Source: an uncultured Alphaproteobacteria bacterium | GTDB lineage: Bacteria; Pseudomonadota; Alphaproteobacteria; Puniceispirillales; Marisalimonadaceae | Direction of reading: 5' to 3' | Assembly: GCA_937142855.1 (NCBI GenBank) | Contig: CAKZQZ010000045.1 | Span: forward strand, 1 to 48,414 | Length of the DNA: 48,414 nucleotides | Part shown: positions 6,328 to 14,751 of the stretch, in pieces | How positions within the stretch are numbered: the stretch's first letter is position 1 | How the letters are laid out: every line of letters begins with the position of its first letter | Translations under genes and position numbers: made by a program | Notes under the pieces: generated by a model | Told to the model about the DNA's origin: nothing | What the model saw: the letters and a program-made list of their open reading frames with translations, nothing else | The model's database searches: none

Positions 6328-6348
6328 GTACCCCCATAAGTACCCCCA
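6328..6348 (-). repeat. paired GTACCCCCA repeats upstream of the integrase
   Basis: GTACCCCCA occurs at 6328-6336 and 6340-6348, a 12-base period, and stands out as GC-rich in AT-rich DNA. It lies 20 bases before the integrase start. Similar GGGGGTA repeats are common near integrases of this type. It may be an arm-type integrase site or an operator controlling int; this is an inference. Confidence 0.5.
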
Positions 6349-6475
6349 CATTTATATCAAAAAATGTGTTCTAATGTAAACCAAAAAACAATTGATTTAA
6401 TCAAAAAATGGCTGAATCTAGGTATTTTTCGTCAATGTGAAAAATTCTGGTTTGTCAAAAAAAGGGAAGAATTTT
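6349..6475. other. gap between integrase upstream repeats and the tRNA break
   Basis: This is part of the 339-base stretch without a protein gene (6309-6647). It is AT-rich and without a credible frame. An inverted repeat AAAATTCT (6441-6448) / AGAATTTT (6468-6475) touches the point where the tRNA sequence breaks off, as would suit a recombination-site arm. The remaining part of the gap (6516-6647) holds AT-rich promoter sequence for the tRNA on the minus strand and for gpt on the plus strand. Confidence 0.4.
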
Positions 6476-6515
6476 ATTCGTAGTCTAGTGCTCTATCCAG
6501 CTGAGCTACGAGCGC
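6476..6515 (-). tRNA. 5' half of tRNA-Arg(ACG), truncated at the anticodon loop
   Basis: Read on the minus strand from 6515: acceptor 5' strand GCGCTCG, TA, D-stem GCTC/GAGC around AGCTGGATA, anticodon 5' stem CTAGA and loop CTACGAA with anticodon ACG, then one matching base. The sequence then departs from any tRNA: the expected 3' anticodon stem TCTAG, T-arm and acceptor 3' strand are absent. The break marks the edge of the integrated element. The fragment cannot make a functional tRNA here. Whether the 3' half, or a rebuilt gene, lies at the other end of the element cannot be seen. Confidence 0.85.
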
Positions 6516-6647
6516 ACATGTAGCATTATTTTATATAGTTATAGTTATAAATAATTATAATCAAGTAAGAAAAAAATATTATAATTTTACAGATTTTAGT
6601 GTAATAGATTTCATAAATAACATTAATAAATTTCGAGTAAACTAAAA

Positions 6648-7124
6648 ATGTACGACAAATCATTTCCAGTATCATGGGAAGAGCTTCATAGAAACAGTAA
6701 AGCATTGGCTTGGCGTTTATCAGAGATGAAGCCATATAAAGGTATAATAGCAGTTACAAGGGGTGGATTAGTTCCAGCTGCAATTGTAGCAAGAGAATTA
6801 GATATAAGGTTGATCGATACTGTTTGTGTATTATCTTACAATCAGAAAAATAAGGGCGATGTAAACGTGCTAAAAGAATGCTCAATTGCTGATGATGGTA
6901 AAGATTGGTTAATAGTAGATGATTTAGTTGATACTGGTGAAACCATTAAAACAATTAGACTTAAACTTCCAAATGCTCACTATGCAACGGTTTATGCAAA
7001 GCCAAGTGGTAGGGAGCAGGTCGATACTTATATAACCGAAGTTTCACAAGACACTTGGATATATTTTCCATGGGACATGGAGATGAAGCCAGCCCCTACC
7101 ATTTCTGAAAGAACACAGAAATAA
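6648..7124 (+). CDS. gpt: xanthine-guanine phosphoribosyltransferase
   Basis: The enzyme salvages guanine, xanthine and hypoxanthine by transfer to PRPP, giving GMP, XMP and IMP. At 158 residues it is close to the E. coli enzyme (152). The PRPP-binding loop IVDDLVDTG is at residues 89-97, VTRGG with the N-terminal loop Arg at 36-40, and the C-terminal FPWDME is typical of Gpt. It is the first chromosomal gene beyond the integrated element, 133 bases from the cut tRNA, and is followed by the rpmH promoter. The PRPP motif and overall alignment to Gpt make the call firm. Confidence 0.93.
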   Translation: MYDKSFPVSWEELHRNSKALAWRLSEMKPYKGIIAVTRGGLVPAAIVARELDIRLIDTVCVLSYNQKNKGDVNVLKECSIADDGKDWLIVDDLVDTGETIKTIRLKLPNAHYATVYAKPSGREQVDTYITEVSQDTWIYFPWDMEMKPAPTISERTQK

Positions 7125-7129
7125 TCATA

Positions 7130-7158
7130 TTGACTATCTGGTACAAAGGGTCTAAAAA
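7130..7158 (+). promoter_or_regulatory. candidate promoter of rpmH-rnpA
   Basis: TTGACT (7130-7135), a 17-base spacer and TAAAAA (7153-7158) lie 45 bases before rpmH. The -35 box and spacing are good; the -10 box is weak. Position in front of a ribosomal protein operon supports the call. Confidence 0.45.
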
Positions 7159-7202
7159 CAGAAAAAATTTAAACAAGGGGCTGTAATAATTACAGATTAG
7201 CT

Positions 7203-7337
7203 ATGAAACGTACATTCCAACCAAGTAATTTAGTAAGAAAAAGAAGACATGGTTACAGAAGCAGAATGTCTACTGTTGGTGGTAGGAACGTAATTCGTAG
7301 TAGAAGAGCTAAAGGCAGAAAAAAACTCTCAGCCTAG
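7203..7337 (+). CDS. rpmH: 50S ribosomal protein L34
   Basis: This 44-residue, very basic protein, beginning [17 protein letters not shown] and ending KGRKKLSA, is a full match to the L34 family in length and pattern. L34 binds 23S rRNA in the large subunit. It leads the conserved order rpmH-rnpA-yidD-yidC. The ribosome binding site directly upstream is weak (AAGGGG lies too far away, near 7175), so translation may rely on an unstructured AT-rich leader. Confidence 0.97.
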   Translation: MKRTFQPSNLVRKRRHGYRSRMSTVGGRNVIRSRRAKGRKKLSA

Positions 7338-7391
7338 TTTTATGTTCTACACCTTTTTATTTTATTAAGTCAAATCAATGAGCTAAATAAA

Positions 7392-7733
7392 ATGAAACTC
7401 CAAACTATAAAAAAAAGAAAAGACTTTGTTTTATCTAATAAGTTTGGAAAAAAAATTTCCAATAAAAATTTTATACTTCAGAAATATAAGCAAATTGAAC
7501 AAGACCAACCTTCTTTAAAATTTGGTTTCACAGCTACTAAAAGAATTGGTAACGCAGTTAAAAGAAATAGAGCTAAGAGGAGAATGAGGGCATTAATTTC
7601 CTTGTTTCTTCAGGAGAATAGATTATTGTTTGATGACAAAAGCAGTTATGTAATAGTTGCAAAAAAATCTTTAATAAAGGCTACTTTTCTAGATTTAAGA
7701 GCTGAAATGAAAGAATGTTTAAGTAAATCATGA
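7392..7733 (+). CDS. rnpA: ribonuclease P protein component
   Basis: The 113-residue RNase P protein subunit, which together with the catalytic RNA trims tRNA 5' leaders. The hallmark RNR motif is at residues about 53-68 (RIGNAVKRNRAKRRMR), preceded by LKFGFTATKR, and the protein is strongly basic. It lies 54 bases after rpmH, and its stop overlaps the next start (ATGA at 7730-7733), so yidD is translationally coupled to it. The RNA subunit is not in this window. Confidence 0.95.
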   Translation: MKLQTIKKRKDFVLSNKFGKKISNKNFILQKYKQIEQDQPSLKFGFTATKRIGNAVKRNRAKRRMRALISLFLQENRLLFDDKSSYVIVAKKSLIKATFLDLRAEMKECLSKS

Positions 7734-7954
7734 TTAAGAAGTTTTTAACAAGTTTTGTAGTTAGCATAATTAGCTTTTATAAATACCTAATTTCCCCTTT
7801 ATTAGGAAATAATTGCAGGTACTTGCCAACCTGTTCAGATTATACAAAAGAATCAGTTATAAAGTTTGGAATAATATATGGTATTTGGTTGGGGTTTAAA
7901 AGAATTGTTAGATGTCATCCTTGGGGAAAGGGTGGGCATGATCCCATTAAATAG
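7730..7954 (+). CDS. yidD: membrane protein insertion efficiency factor YidD
   Basis: A 74-residue YidD family protein, which helps YidC-dependent insertion into the inner membrane. The family signature is present: SFYKYLISPLLGNNCRYLPTC with its Cys pair, SDYTKESVIKFG, then KRIVRCHPWGKGGHDPI. It has an amphipathic N-terminus. The four-base overlap with rnpA and the location before yidC are the standard arrangement. The length is normal for the family. Confidence 0.95.
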   Translation: MIKKFLTSFVVSIISFYKYLISPLLGNNCRYLPTCSDYTKESVIKFGIIYGIWLGFKRIVRCHPWGKGGHDPIK

Positions 7955-8010
7955 ATATATGTATTTAATTTTTTAACCTTTATTTTTTACTATAAAATAT
8001 GTGAGATAAA

Positions 8011-9735
8011 ATGAATCCAGAAACTCGAAACTTAGTTGCAGCCATATGCCTTTCCATGTCAGTTTTGATTGGCTATCAACTACTATTTGTTGACCCTCAA
8101 AAAGAGCTGAATAATCAGCAGAATATTGTTAAAGATAGTACAGATACTTCAAATATACCCCTACCATCAAATACAGACACTGGAATTGTTGGTGTAGATA
8201 ATACGGCTTCAACTGATGATAGCAAAGTTGTACCCAGAGTTTCAATGCTTACAAAAGAAGCCTCTGGTTCAATTTCTTTGAAAGGGGCAAGAATCGATGA
8301 CATCACTTTAACTCAATATAGAGAAACGTTAGATCCTGAAAGTGATTTGATAAAATTATTATTAAAATCAAATGGCCAAACTCCTTATTTTATAGAATTT
8401 GGATGGAGTAATCCAAATGGAATTAAGGTGCCTAATGGAAAATCAGTTTGGAAGTCATCAAGTAAACTTTTAACACCTGATAAAAATATTACTCTTTCTT
8501 GGGATAATGGTGAAGGTATCACCTTTTATCAGGATATAAGTGTTGATGATACTTTTATGATCACTGTAAATCAGAGGGTTGAAAATAATTCTGCAAAGGC
8601 TGTTACACTATATCCTTATGGATTAATTAGAAGGGCTGGCGAACCTAAAACAATTGATTTCTTTGTTTTACATGAGGGCCCTTTAGGTGTCTTTGATGGC
8701 ACCCTATCTGAAAAAAGTTATGGAGATTTGACCGAAGCAGGTAAAAAGGGGATTAACGTAAAACCTTTAGAAGCAGGTGGCTGGATTGGACTAACTGATA
8801 AATATTGGATGACGGCTCTTCTACCAGACCAAAATGAAAATTATAATTTCACCTTTAGGAAATTAAGTTCTAATGGTGGCCAATATCAAACAGATTTTCT
8901 TGGGAGTGCTATGACAATAGCACCAAACACTAAAGGTGAATTTTTAACAAGAACATTTGCTGGAGCTAAAAGACTAGCTCTATTTGATGATTATGAACAA
9001 AGATACAATATTAAGCATTTTGACTTAGCAATAGATTTTGGCTGGTTTTATTTTTTAACTAAACCATTCTTTTACGCTTTATCTTGGGCAAATGATTATT
9101 TAGGAAATTTTGGATTAGCTATTCTTGCAATAACTGTAATAGTTAAACTACTTTTCTTTCCTCTAGCAAATAAGTCATATAAAAGCATGGCAAAAATGAG
9201 AGTGCTTACTCCTCAAATACAAAAATTAAGAGAGAGAGTTGGGGATGATAGGCAAAAATTAAATCAAGAAATGATGAATTTATATAAAAAAGAAAAGGTA
9301 AACCCGGCAGCTGGGTGCTTGCCTATCTTAGTTCAGATTCCTGTTTTCTTTGCACTCTATAAGGTTTTATTTGTGTCTATTGAGATGAGACAAACCCCAT
9401 TTTTTGGATGGATTAAAGATCTTTCAGTACAAGACCCAACAAGTGTTTTTAATCTTTTTGGACTTCTACCTTATAGCACATCTATGCTTCCAGATTTTCT
9501 AAATATTGGAATTTGGCCTTTATTAATGGGTGTTACAATGTTTTTACAACAGCGATTAAACCCAACGCCCCCAGACCCAATCCAAGCAAAGATTTTTGCT
9601 TGGATGCCAGTTGCTTTTACCTTTTTGCTAGCAACATTTCCTGCCGGATTGGTAATATATTGGACATGGAACAACCTCCTTTCTATATGCCAACAATGGG
9701 TTATTATGAATAAAATGAATAAAGAGGCTAAATAA
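8011..9735 (+). CDS. yidC: membrane protein insertase YidC
   Basis: YidC inserts and folds inner-membrane proteins, alone or with Sec. The 574-residue length fits Gram-negative YidC. An N-terminal membrane anchor (about 8-27) is followed by a periplasmic beta-sandwich domain (about 60-345), then the conserved insertase core with five membrane segments (about 350-565), including AKMRVLTPQIQKLRERVGDD and the loop KEKVNPAAGCLPILVQIPVF. The positively charged tail is short (NKMNKEAK). It lies 56 bases after yidD, with engB close behind. Confidence 0.97.
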   Translation: MNPETRNLVAAICLSMSVLIGYQLLFVDPQKELNNQQNIVKDSTDTSNIPLPSNTDTGIVGVDNTASTDDSKVVPRVSMLTKEASGSISLKGARIDDITLTQYRETLDPESDLIKLLLKSNGQTPYFIEFGWSNPNGIKVPNGKSVWKSSSKLLTPDKNITLSWDNGEGITFYQDISVDDTFMITVNQRVENNSAKAVTLYPYGLIRRAGEPKTIDFFVLHEGPLGVFDGTLSEKSYGDLTEAGKKGINVKPLEAGGWIGLTDKYWMTALLPDQNENYNFTFRKLSSNGGQYQTDFLGSAMTIAPNTKGEFLTRTFAGAKRLALFDDYEQRYNIKHFDLAIDFGWFYFLTKPFFYALSWANDYLGNFGLAILAITVIVKLLFFPLANKSYKSMAKMRVLTPQIQKLRERVGDDRQKLNQEMMNLYKKEKVNPAAGCLPILVQIPVFFALYKVLFVSIEMRQTPFFGWIKDLSVQDPTSVFNLFGLLPYSTSMLPDFLNIGIWPLLMGVTMFLQQRLNPTPPDPIQAKIFAWMPVAFTFLLATFPAGLVIYWTWNNLLSICQQWVIMNKMNKEAK

Positions 9736-9752
9736 GAAAGAAAGTTAGATAT

Positions 9753-10400
9753 TTGTTTTATGAAGAAGCTGACATCGAAAATGCTCGTAAACTATTTTCA
9801 GGAGAGTGCAACTTTATTGCAGCTGCTCTAAATGAAGAAGCTATCCCTCCCCAAGAAGTTAACGAAATAGCTTTTGCAGGTAGATCTAATGTTGGTAAGA
9901 GTTCTTTGGTGAATGCTTTAACAAATAGAAAAACTCTAGCTAGAACAAGTCAAACCCCAGGAAGAACAAGGCAATTAATATTTTTTGATCTTATATATCA
10001 ATCATTAAGATTGAGACTAGTTGATTTGCCTGGTTATGGTTATGCTAAAGCACCCAAAAAAGATATTCATTCTTGGACAACCCTTACAGTTAAATATTTA
10101 AAAGGAAGACCCTCCTTGAGGACAGTATGTTTGTTAGTTGATAGCAGAAGAGGGATAGGTGACTATGATAGGTTAATAATGAAAGAATTAGATTTAGCTG
10201 CAGTTAGCTGGGTATTAGTACTGACGAAAGCAGATAAATTAAAAAATGATGAATTAACAAAAGTTAAAGATGAGACCAATAAAATAATATCAAAGCATCC
10301 CGCTTCATATCCAGAATTAATGGTTACATCTAGTTTAAAAAATGATGGTTTAATTTCATTAAGAACTTACCTTGGAAGCTTTGCGCAAAAAATTGGATAA
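9753..10400 (+). CDS. engB: ribosome biogenesis GTPase EngB (YsxC/YihA)
   Basis: This is an essential GTPase for assembly of the large ribosomal subunit. The 215 residues contain all G motifs: GRSNVGKSSL (G1), TPGRTRQ (G2), DLPGYGYAKAPK (G3), TKADK (G4) and TSS (G5). The start is TTG at 9753 with AAGAAAG upstream; the nearby ATG at 9759 is in another frame, and no in-frame ATG precedes the G domain. It lies 17 bases after yidC and before argB, the usual alphaproteobacterial order. Confidence 0.94.
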   Translation: MFYEEADIENARKLFSGECNFIAAALNEEAIPPQEVNEIAFAGRSNVGKSSLVNALTNRKTLARTSQTPGRTRQLIFFDLIYQSLRLRLVDLPGYGYAKAPKKDIHSWTTLTVKYLKGRPSLRTVCLLVDSRRGIGDYDRLIMKELDLAAVSWVLVLTKADKLKNDELTKVKDETNKIISKHPASYPELMVTSSLKNDGLISLRTYLGSFAQKIG

Positions 10401-10453
10401 AATAATAATTTTTTTTAAAATTATATGATATTAGTTCATAAATTACTTTTTAA

Positions 10454-11380
10454 ATGGTTTTGATATTGGATAAAAATAAAGAAGAAATTAGATCTGAGTG
10501 GCTAGGAAAAGCAAATTTGCTAACTGAAACATTACCTTTTATGAAAAGGTATTCAAACAAAGTCATTGTTGTCAAGTTTGGTGGAAACGCTATGGGCAAA
10601 AAAGAATATGTTGATAGTTTTGCAAAAGACATAGCTTTCCTACAACAAGTAGGAATCTTACCGGTAGTCGTTCATGGAGGGGGACCTCAAATAGGAGAAA
10701 TGTTATCCAAATTAAAAATTAAAACCGAATTTATTAATGGCCTTAGAATTACAGATGCTGCCACAGTTGATGTTGTAGAAATGGTATTAAGTGGGGTTAC
10801 TAATAAATCAATTGTAACGGCTATTTCAAATTCGGGTGCTAAAGCAGTAGGAATTTCTGGTAAAGATGGAAATTTAATAACCGCCAAGAGGTTACTTCAA
10901 ACAGATAATGATTCTGACTCAAATGTTGAAAAAGCTATTGATCTTGGTTATGTGGGTGAACCAGAAGTGATAGACCCTAAAGTTATTGATGCCCTTATTA
11001 ATGAAAAAATGATACCTGTAATTGCTCCTGTTGGTATGGGCAGAGATGGCCAAACTTATAATATAAATGCAGACACTGCAGCTGGTGCTATTTCAGCATC
11101 AATGAAAGCTTCAAGAATGATAATGTTGACTGATGTGTCTGGTGTTCTTGATCAAAATGGAGATTTAATCACAGAATTGACTGTTTCCGAGGCACAGGAC
11201 CTTATAAAAAATAAAGTCGTTTTGGGAGGGATGATACCAAAGCTTAAGACTTGTATTGACGCTGTTTTAGGAGGCGCTGAAGCATCAGTAATTATGGATG
11301 GGAGAATGCCTCATTCGTTATTATTGGAACTTTTCACTGAACATGGTGTAGGAACTATTATTCGCAGAAACCCTAATTGA
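10454..11380 (+). CDS. argB: acetylglutamate kinase
   Basis: The enzyme phosphorylates N-acetylglutamate, the second step of arginine synthesis. The 308 residues carry the amino-acid kinase fold with VVKFGGNAMG near residue 38 (phosphate-binding Lys), VVHGGGPQIGEM near 72, and the C-terminal GGMIPKL segment plus MDGRMPHSLLLELFT. The length and N-terminal helix are those of the arginine-sensitive hexameric type, so feedback inhibition by arginine is plausible. It follows engB by 53 bases. Confidence 0.96.
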   Translation: MVLILDKNKEEIRSEWLGKANLLTETLPFMKRYSNKVIVVKFGGNAMGKKEYVDSFAKDIAFLQQVGILPVVVHGGGPQIGEMLSKLKIKTEFINGLRITDAATVDVVEMVLSGVTNKSIVTAISNSGAKAVGISGKDGNLITAKRLLQTDNDSDSNVEKAIDLGYVGEPEVIDPKVIDALINEKMIPVIAPVGMGRDGQTYNINADTAAGAISASMKASRMIMLTDVSGVLDQNGDLITELTVSEAQDLIKNKVVLGGMIPKLKTCIDAVLGGAEASVIMDGRMPHSLLLELFTEHGVGTIIRRNPN

Positions 11381-11403
11381 CCTCTCGAATAAAGAAATAA
11401 TTA

Positions 11404-12099
11404 ATGAAAAATACTAATATAATTTCTTCTAATTTTAATAATCATTATGATTATTGGGTATTTGATCTTGATAATACTATCTATGATTTTAATTTAGGCT
11501 TGTTTAGAAGAATTTCTCAAAGGATGACAGAATATATAAAAGATTTTTTTCAGTTGAACCATTCAGAAGCTCTAAACCTTCAAAAAAGTATGTATAGAAA
11601 ATATGGTTTAACTTTACGAGGTTTAATGATTGAAAAGGAAATAGACCCAGAACCTTTTTTGGAATACGTACATGATGTTAGCTTTGATGATTTGAAAACA
11701 GACCATAAATTAAAGAAATTATTAGGAGAAATCAAAGGTAACAAATTAATTTATACTAATGCATCATATAAACATGCCGAAAAAATATTAACTTCTATGG
11801 GAATTTTTGAAGAGTTTGAAATGATTTTTGATATAAAAGACTCAAATTATATAGCTAAACCTGATCAAAGTTCTTATCTTATGATGAAAGAGAAGTTTGG
11901 CTTTGATAATGAAAATATCAAAAGAAGTATTTTTTTTGAAGATACAGCTAAAAACTTAAAACCCGCTAGTGAGTTAGGTATGAGCACTGTATGGATTGAA
12001 AACGATTTTAATAAAGAAGAAGCTAATAAACTCAGAAAATTTATAAATTTTACCGGATCAGATATAAAATCAATTTTAACCAAAATGTTAAGAAGTTAA
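11404..12099 (+). CDS. HAD-superfamily hydrolase, pyrimidine 5'-nucleotidase type
   Basis: A 231-residue phosphatase of the haloacid dehalogenase superfamily. Motif I is FDLDNTIYD, with the nucleophile Asp21 and acid Asp23. Motif II is the Thr in LIYTNAS, motif III the Lys in AKPD, and motif IV FFEDTAKNLKPA. The cap is helical (LFRRISQRMTEYI onward), as in the pyrimidine 5'-nucleotidase (SDT1/PPH1-like) branch commonly found between argB and dapD in alphaproteobacteria. Likely substrates are UMP/CMP or similar; this is a family inference. It lies 23 bases after argB. Confidence 0.85.
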   Translation: MKNTNIISSNFNNHYDYWVFDLDNTIYDFNLGLFRRISQRMTEYIKDFFQLNHSEALNLQKSMYRKYGLTLRGLMIEKEIDPEPFLEYVHDVSFDDLKTDHKLKKLLGEIKGNKLIYTNASYKHAEKILTSMGIFEEFEMIFDIKDSNYIAKPDQSSYLMMKEKFGFDNENIKRSIFFEDTAKNLKPASELGMSTVWIENDFNKEEANKLRKFINFTGSDIKSILTKMLRS

Positions 12100-12136
12100 A
12101 ACTTTAAATTACAAAACTTAAATTAAGGAAAATAAA

Positions 12137-12997
12137 ATGAACTTTGAAAATATTAAATCTGTTATTGAAAGAGTTTTTGATAATAATGAGGATGTAAATC
12201 CTGGAACCACCGGTGAAGTAAGAGATTCTATTGAAGCAGCTTTAAATTATTTAGATAAAGGTGAATTAAGAGTAGCTGATCCATTAGGTGATAGCCAATG
12301 GCAAGTTAATCAATGGCTTAAAAAAGCTGTACTATTATCATTTAAATTAAATGATATGGACGTAATTTCTGGTGGTCCTGAAAGCCCGAATAAAGGTCCA
12401 GCAAATTGGTGGGATAAAATACCTTCAAAATTTTCTGGATGGGATAAAGAAGATTATAAAAAAGCTGGGTTTAGGTCTGTCCCTGGATGTGTTGTTAGAC
12501 ATTCAGCTTTTATTGCGCCAAGTGTAGTTTTGATGCCATCATTTGTAAACATAGGTGCATATGTAGATTCTGGTAGTATGATTGACACTTGGGCTACTGT
12601 GGGCTCTTGTGCTCAAATTGGTAAAAATGTACATATTTCTGGTGGCGCTGGGATAGGAGGGGTTCTAGAACCTATTCAAGCTGGACCAGTAATTATAGAA
12701 GATGACTGTTTTATCGGCGCTAGATCTGAAGTTGCAGAAGGAGTGGTTGTAGAAAAAGGAGCAGTTTTATCAATGGGTGTATTTATTGGTGCATCAACAA
12801 AAATTATTGATAGAAATACTGGTGAAATTTACATGGGAAGAGTTCCTGCTTATTCAGTGGTTGTGCCAGGCTCCCTTCCAGGAAAATTACTACCAGATGG
12901 ATCTCAGGGGCCGAGTTTATATTGTGCGGTTATTGTAAAAAAGGTTGACGCTCAGACACGATCAAAAACATCTGTTAATGAATTATTAAGGGATTAA
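12137..12997 (+). CDS. dapD: tetrahydrodipicolinate N-succinyltransferase
   Basis: DapD transfers succinyl from succinyl-CoA to tetrahydrodipicolinate in lysine and meso-diaminopimelate synthesis. The 286 residues show an N-terminal helical domain followed by a left-handed beta-helix of hexapeptide repeats (about 105-245), including [20 protein letters not shown] and [20 protein letters not shown]. An AAGGAAAA ribosome binding site precedes the ATG. It is immediately followed by dapE, so two consecutive steps of the pathway are co-transcribed. Confidence 0.97.
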   Translation: MNFENIKSVIERVFDNNEDVNPGTTGEVRDSIEAALNYLDKGELRVADPLGDSQWQVNQWLKKAVLLSFKLNDMDVISGGPESPNKGPANWWDKIPSKFSGWDKEDYKKAGFRSVPGCVVRHSAFIAPSVVLMPSFVNIGAYVDSGSMIDTWATVGSCAQIGKNVHISGGAGIGGVLEPIQAGPVIIEDDCFIGARSEVAEGVVVEKGAVLSMGVFIGASTKIIDRNTGEIYMGRVPAYSVVVPGSLPGKLLPDGSQGPSLYCAVIVKKVDAQTRSKTSVNELLRD

Positions 12998-13009
12998 TTT
13001 AGGTCTTTT

Positions 13010-14176
13010 ATGTCTGAAATAATAAATGCAGTTGATTTAACCTCCAAATTAATTAGGTGTGAAAGTATCACTCCAAACTCAGCAGGTGCTATTGAACTTT
13101 TAATATCTTATTTAGAACCATTAGGTTTTAAATGTAAAAAAATTAATTTTGGTGAAGGTATTGAAAAAGTAGAGAACTTATACGCAAGATTTGGAACCAA
13201 AGGTCCTAATATTTGTTTTGCCGGTCACGTAGATGTTGTTCCTACTGGGGATATTAAAAAATGGTCCATGGACCCATTTGGTGGAGAAATCAAGCAAGGA
13301 AAAATATGGGGAAGAGGTGCTGCTGACATGAAGTCAGGGATAGCTGCTTTTTTATCATCTGTTTCTAATTTTTTATCAAAAGAAAAAGATTTTGAAAAAA
13401 TTGGAAGTATTTCTTTTTTAATAACCAGTGACGAGGAAGGTAAGGCAATTAATGGAACAAAAAAAGTTGTTGAATGGTTAGAGGAAAAGGAAGAGAAAAT
13501 CACAGCATGTATTGTTGGTGAGCCAACAAACGTAAGTGAAATGGGTGATACTATTAAAGTAGGAAGAAGAGGTAGTTTTACAGGGTTTTTAAAAGTTAAA
13601 GGCGTTCAAGGACATGTGGGTTATCCTCATTTAGCAGATAACCCAATAAACTCTCTAATAAAAATGTTAGAGCCATTTGTAAAAATTTATTTAGATGAAG
13701 GCACCGAAAATTTTCAACCTAGTTCTGTTATGATAACAAGTGTTGATGTCAATAATAATGCGAGTAACGTTATCCCTGGTGAAGTAAGCGCAACTTTTAA
13801 TATAAGATTTAATAACCTTCATACTATAAACTCTCTTAAAGCAATGTTAAAAAATCAATTTAATAAAATAACCCAAAATTATGAGTTTAATTATTATTGT
13901 AACGCAGAACCTTTCTTAACTAATGATGAGTTTCTGAAATCAACAATTGAAAAAGCTATTAAAAGTGTTGTCAAAATTAACCCTAAACAATCTACTTCTG
14001 GAGGCACTTCTGATGCCCGTTTTATTTCAAAGATATGTCCTGTCGTAGAATTTGGTCTAGTAGGTAAAACTATGCATAAAATTGATGAAAATGTAGATGT
14101 TGATGACATAACAAAATTAGTAAGTATTTATAGTTTTTTTCTATCTAATTATTTTGGAGTTAGTAGTTTTGATTAA
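13010..14176 (+). CDS. dapE: succinyl-diaminopimelate desuccinylase
   Basis: A dinuclear zinc M20 peptidase-family enzyme that releases succinate from N-succinyl-LL-DAP. The metal and catalytic residues are in place: H73 and D75 (AGHVDVVPTG), D106 (GRGAADMKSG), E142/E143 (SDEEG), the GEPT motif, and a C-terminal GTSDARF segment and HKIDE histidine. The 388 residues include the dimerisation lid domain at about 185-300. It starts 13 bases after dapD; its end overlaps the next gene's start. Confidence 0.96.
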   Translation: MSEIINAVDLTSKLIRCESITPNSAGAIELLISYLEPLGFKCKKINFGEGIEKVENLYARFGTKGPNICFAGHVDVVPTGDIKKWSMDPFGGEIKQGKIWGRGAADMKSGIAAFLSSVSNFLSKEKDFEKIGSISFLITSDEEGKAINGTKKVVEWLEEKEEKITACIVGEPTNVSEMGDTIKVGRRGSFTGFLKVKGVQGHVGYPHLADNPINSLIKMLEPFVKIYLDEGTENFQPSSVMITSVDVNNNASNVIPGEVSATFNIRFNNLHTINSLKAMLKNQFNKITQNYEFNYYCNAEPFLTNDEFLKSTIEKAIKSVVKINPKQSTSGGTSDARFISKICPVVEFGLVGKTMHKIDENVDVDDITKLVSIYSFFLSNYFGVSSFD

Positions 14177-14750
14177 TCCTCCCCCAAGTCCTTTTATTGT
14201 AAAAGATGGCTTTGTTTCAGCCTTCACGTTTATGTCCAAAAAAAATAATGTAAGTGGGGTATTTAATTTAAATAAAAATGGTTTTTGGGATAGTTGCTGG
14301 ATAGTTTTTTTTGTCAATGCAGTTGTATCATCTATTGCTTCTTATGGTCTCAAAGCTAATGTAGAAGGGGATCTTGAAAGTGGAATTTTGCCAAGATTAC
14401 TTTTAATAACAGTAATTGACATATGCCTGTTTTCAATTCTAGTTAACATGATTTTTGAAAAAATCGGAAAAGCAAATTCTTTTTATAAATTTATAATTCC
14501 GTTTAATTGGATACAATCTTTTCAAGCAATCATAATGCTTTCTTTTGCTATGTTAGGATTAGTTTTCCCACCCTCAATTTTTATTTTTTTTGGCATTGGA
14601 GTTGTAATTTGGGTAACTTTTTCTCTTTGGAGGATTGGTAAAGAAGAAGTTGGTTTGTCTGGTTGGGGGGCAACGGGTATGATCTTTTTATCTGTAGTTA
14701 TTGAAGCTAGTTTAGGTATGTTTTCTAGATCATTGTCGGTTGCTTTATAA
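14169..14750 (+). CDS. membrane protein, Yip1-like, function unknown
   Basis: The product is about 193 residues with four or five hydrophobic segments (near residues 38-58, 72-92, 108-130, 130-152 and 165-185) and an N-terminal INPPPSPF stretch. The pattern resembles small Yip1-domain membrane proteins often found beside dapE or truA, but the assignment is tentative. I take TTG at 14169 as the start because GGAG at 14156-14159 lies 9 bases upstream; an in-frame TTG at 14154 precedes that site. The start overlaps the dapE stop codon, suggesting coupling. It converges on truA with one base between the stops. Confidence 0.7.
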   Translation: MINPPPSPFIVKDGFVSAFTFMSKKNNVSGVFNLNKNGFWDSCWIVFFVNAVVSSIASYGLKANVEGDLESGILPRLLLITVIDICLFSILVNMIFEKIGKANSFYKFIIPFNWIQSFQAIIMLSFAMLGLVFPPSIFIFFGIGVVIWVTFSLWRIGKEEVGLSGWGATGMIFLSVVIEASLGMFSRSLSVAL

Positions 14751-14751
14751 G

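Larger units (their letters stand above)
1..6476. mobile_element. right-hand part of an integrated element (left end outside window)
   Basis: The block is bounded on the right by a tyrosine integrase gene (5034-6308) and a tRNA-Arg gene cut at the anticodon loop (break after 6476). Core chromosomal genes begin directly beyond it. Inside lie a serine recombinase, repeated promoter and terminator modules, and small genes that I cannot assign, which is typical of phage satellites or integrative elements. I see no capsid, terminase, replication or conjugation genes in the visible part. The left boundary, and the tRNA piece expected there, lie outside the window. Calling it an integrated element rather than a prophage remnant is an inference. 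Confidence 0.8.

Noticed and set aside
1-6476. CRISPR array or restriction system in the element.
   Set aside because: No regularly spaced repeats and no nuclease, methylase or helicase motifs were seen.
6526-6735. 69-codon minus-strand frame across the gpt start.
   Set aside because: It overlaps the real gpt N-terminus and the tRNA promoter region, has low-complexity Ile/Tyr/Asn content and no ribosome binding site.
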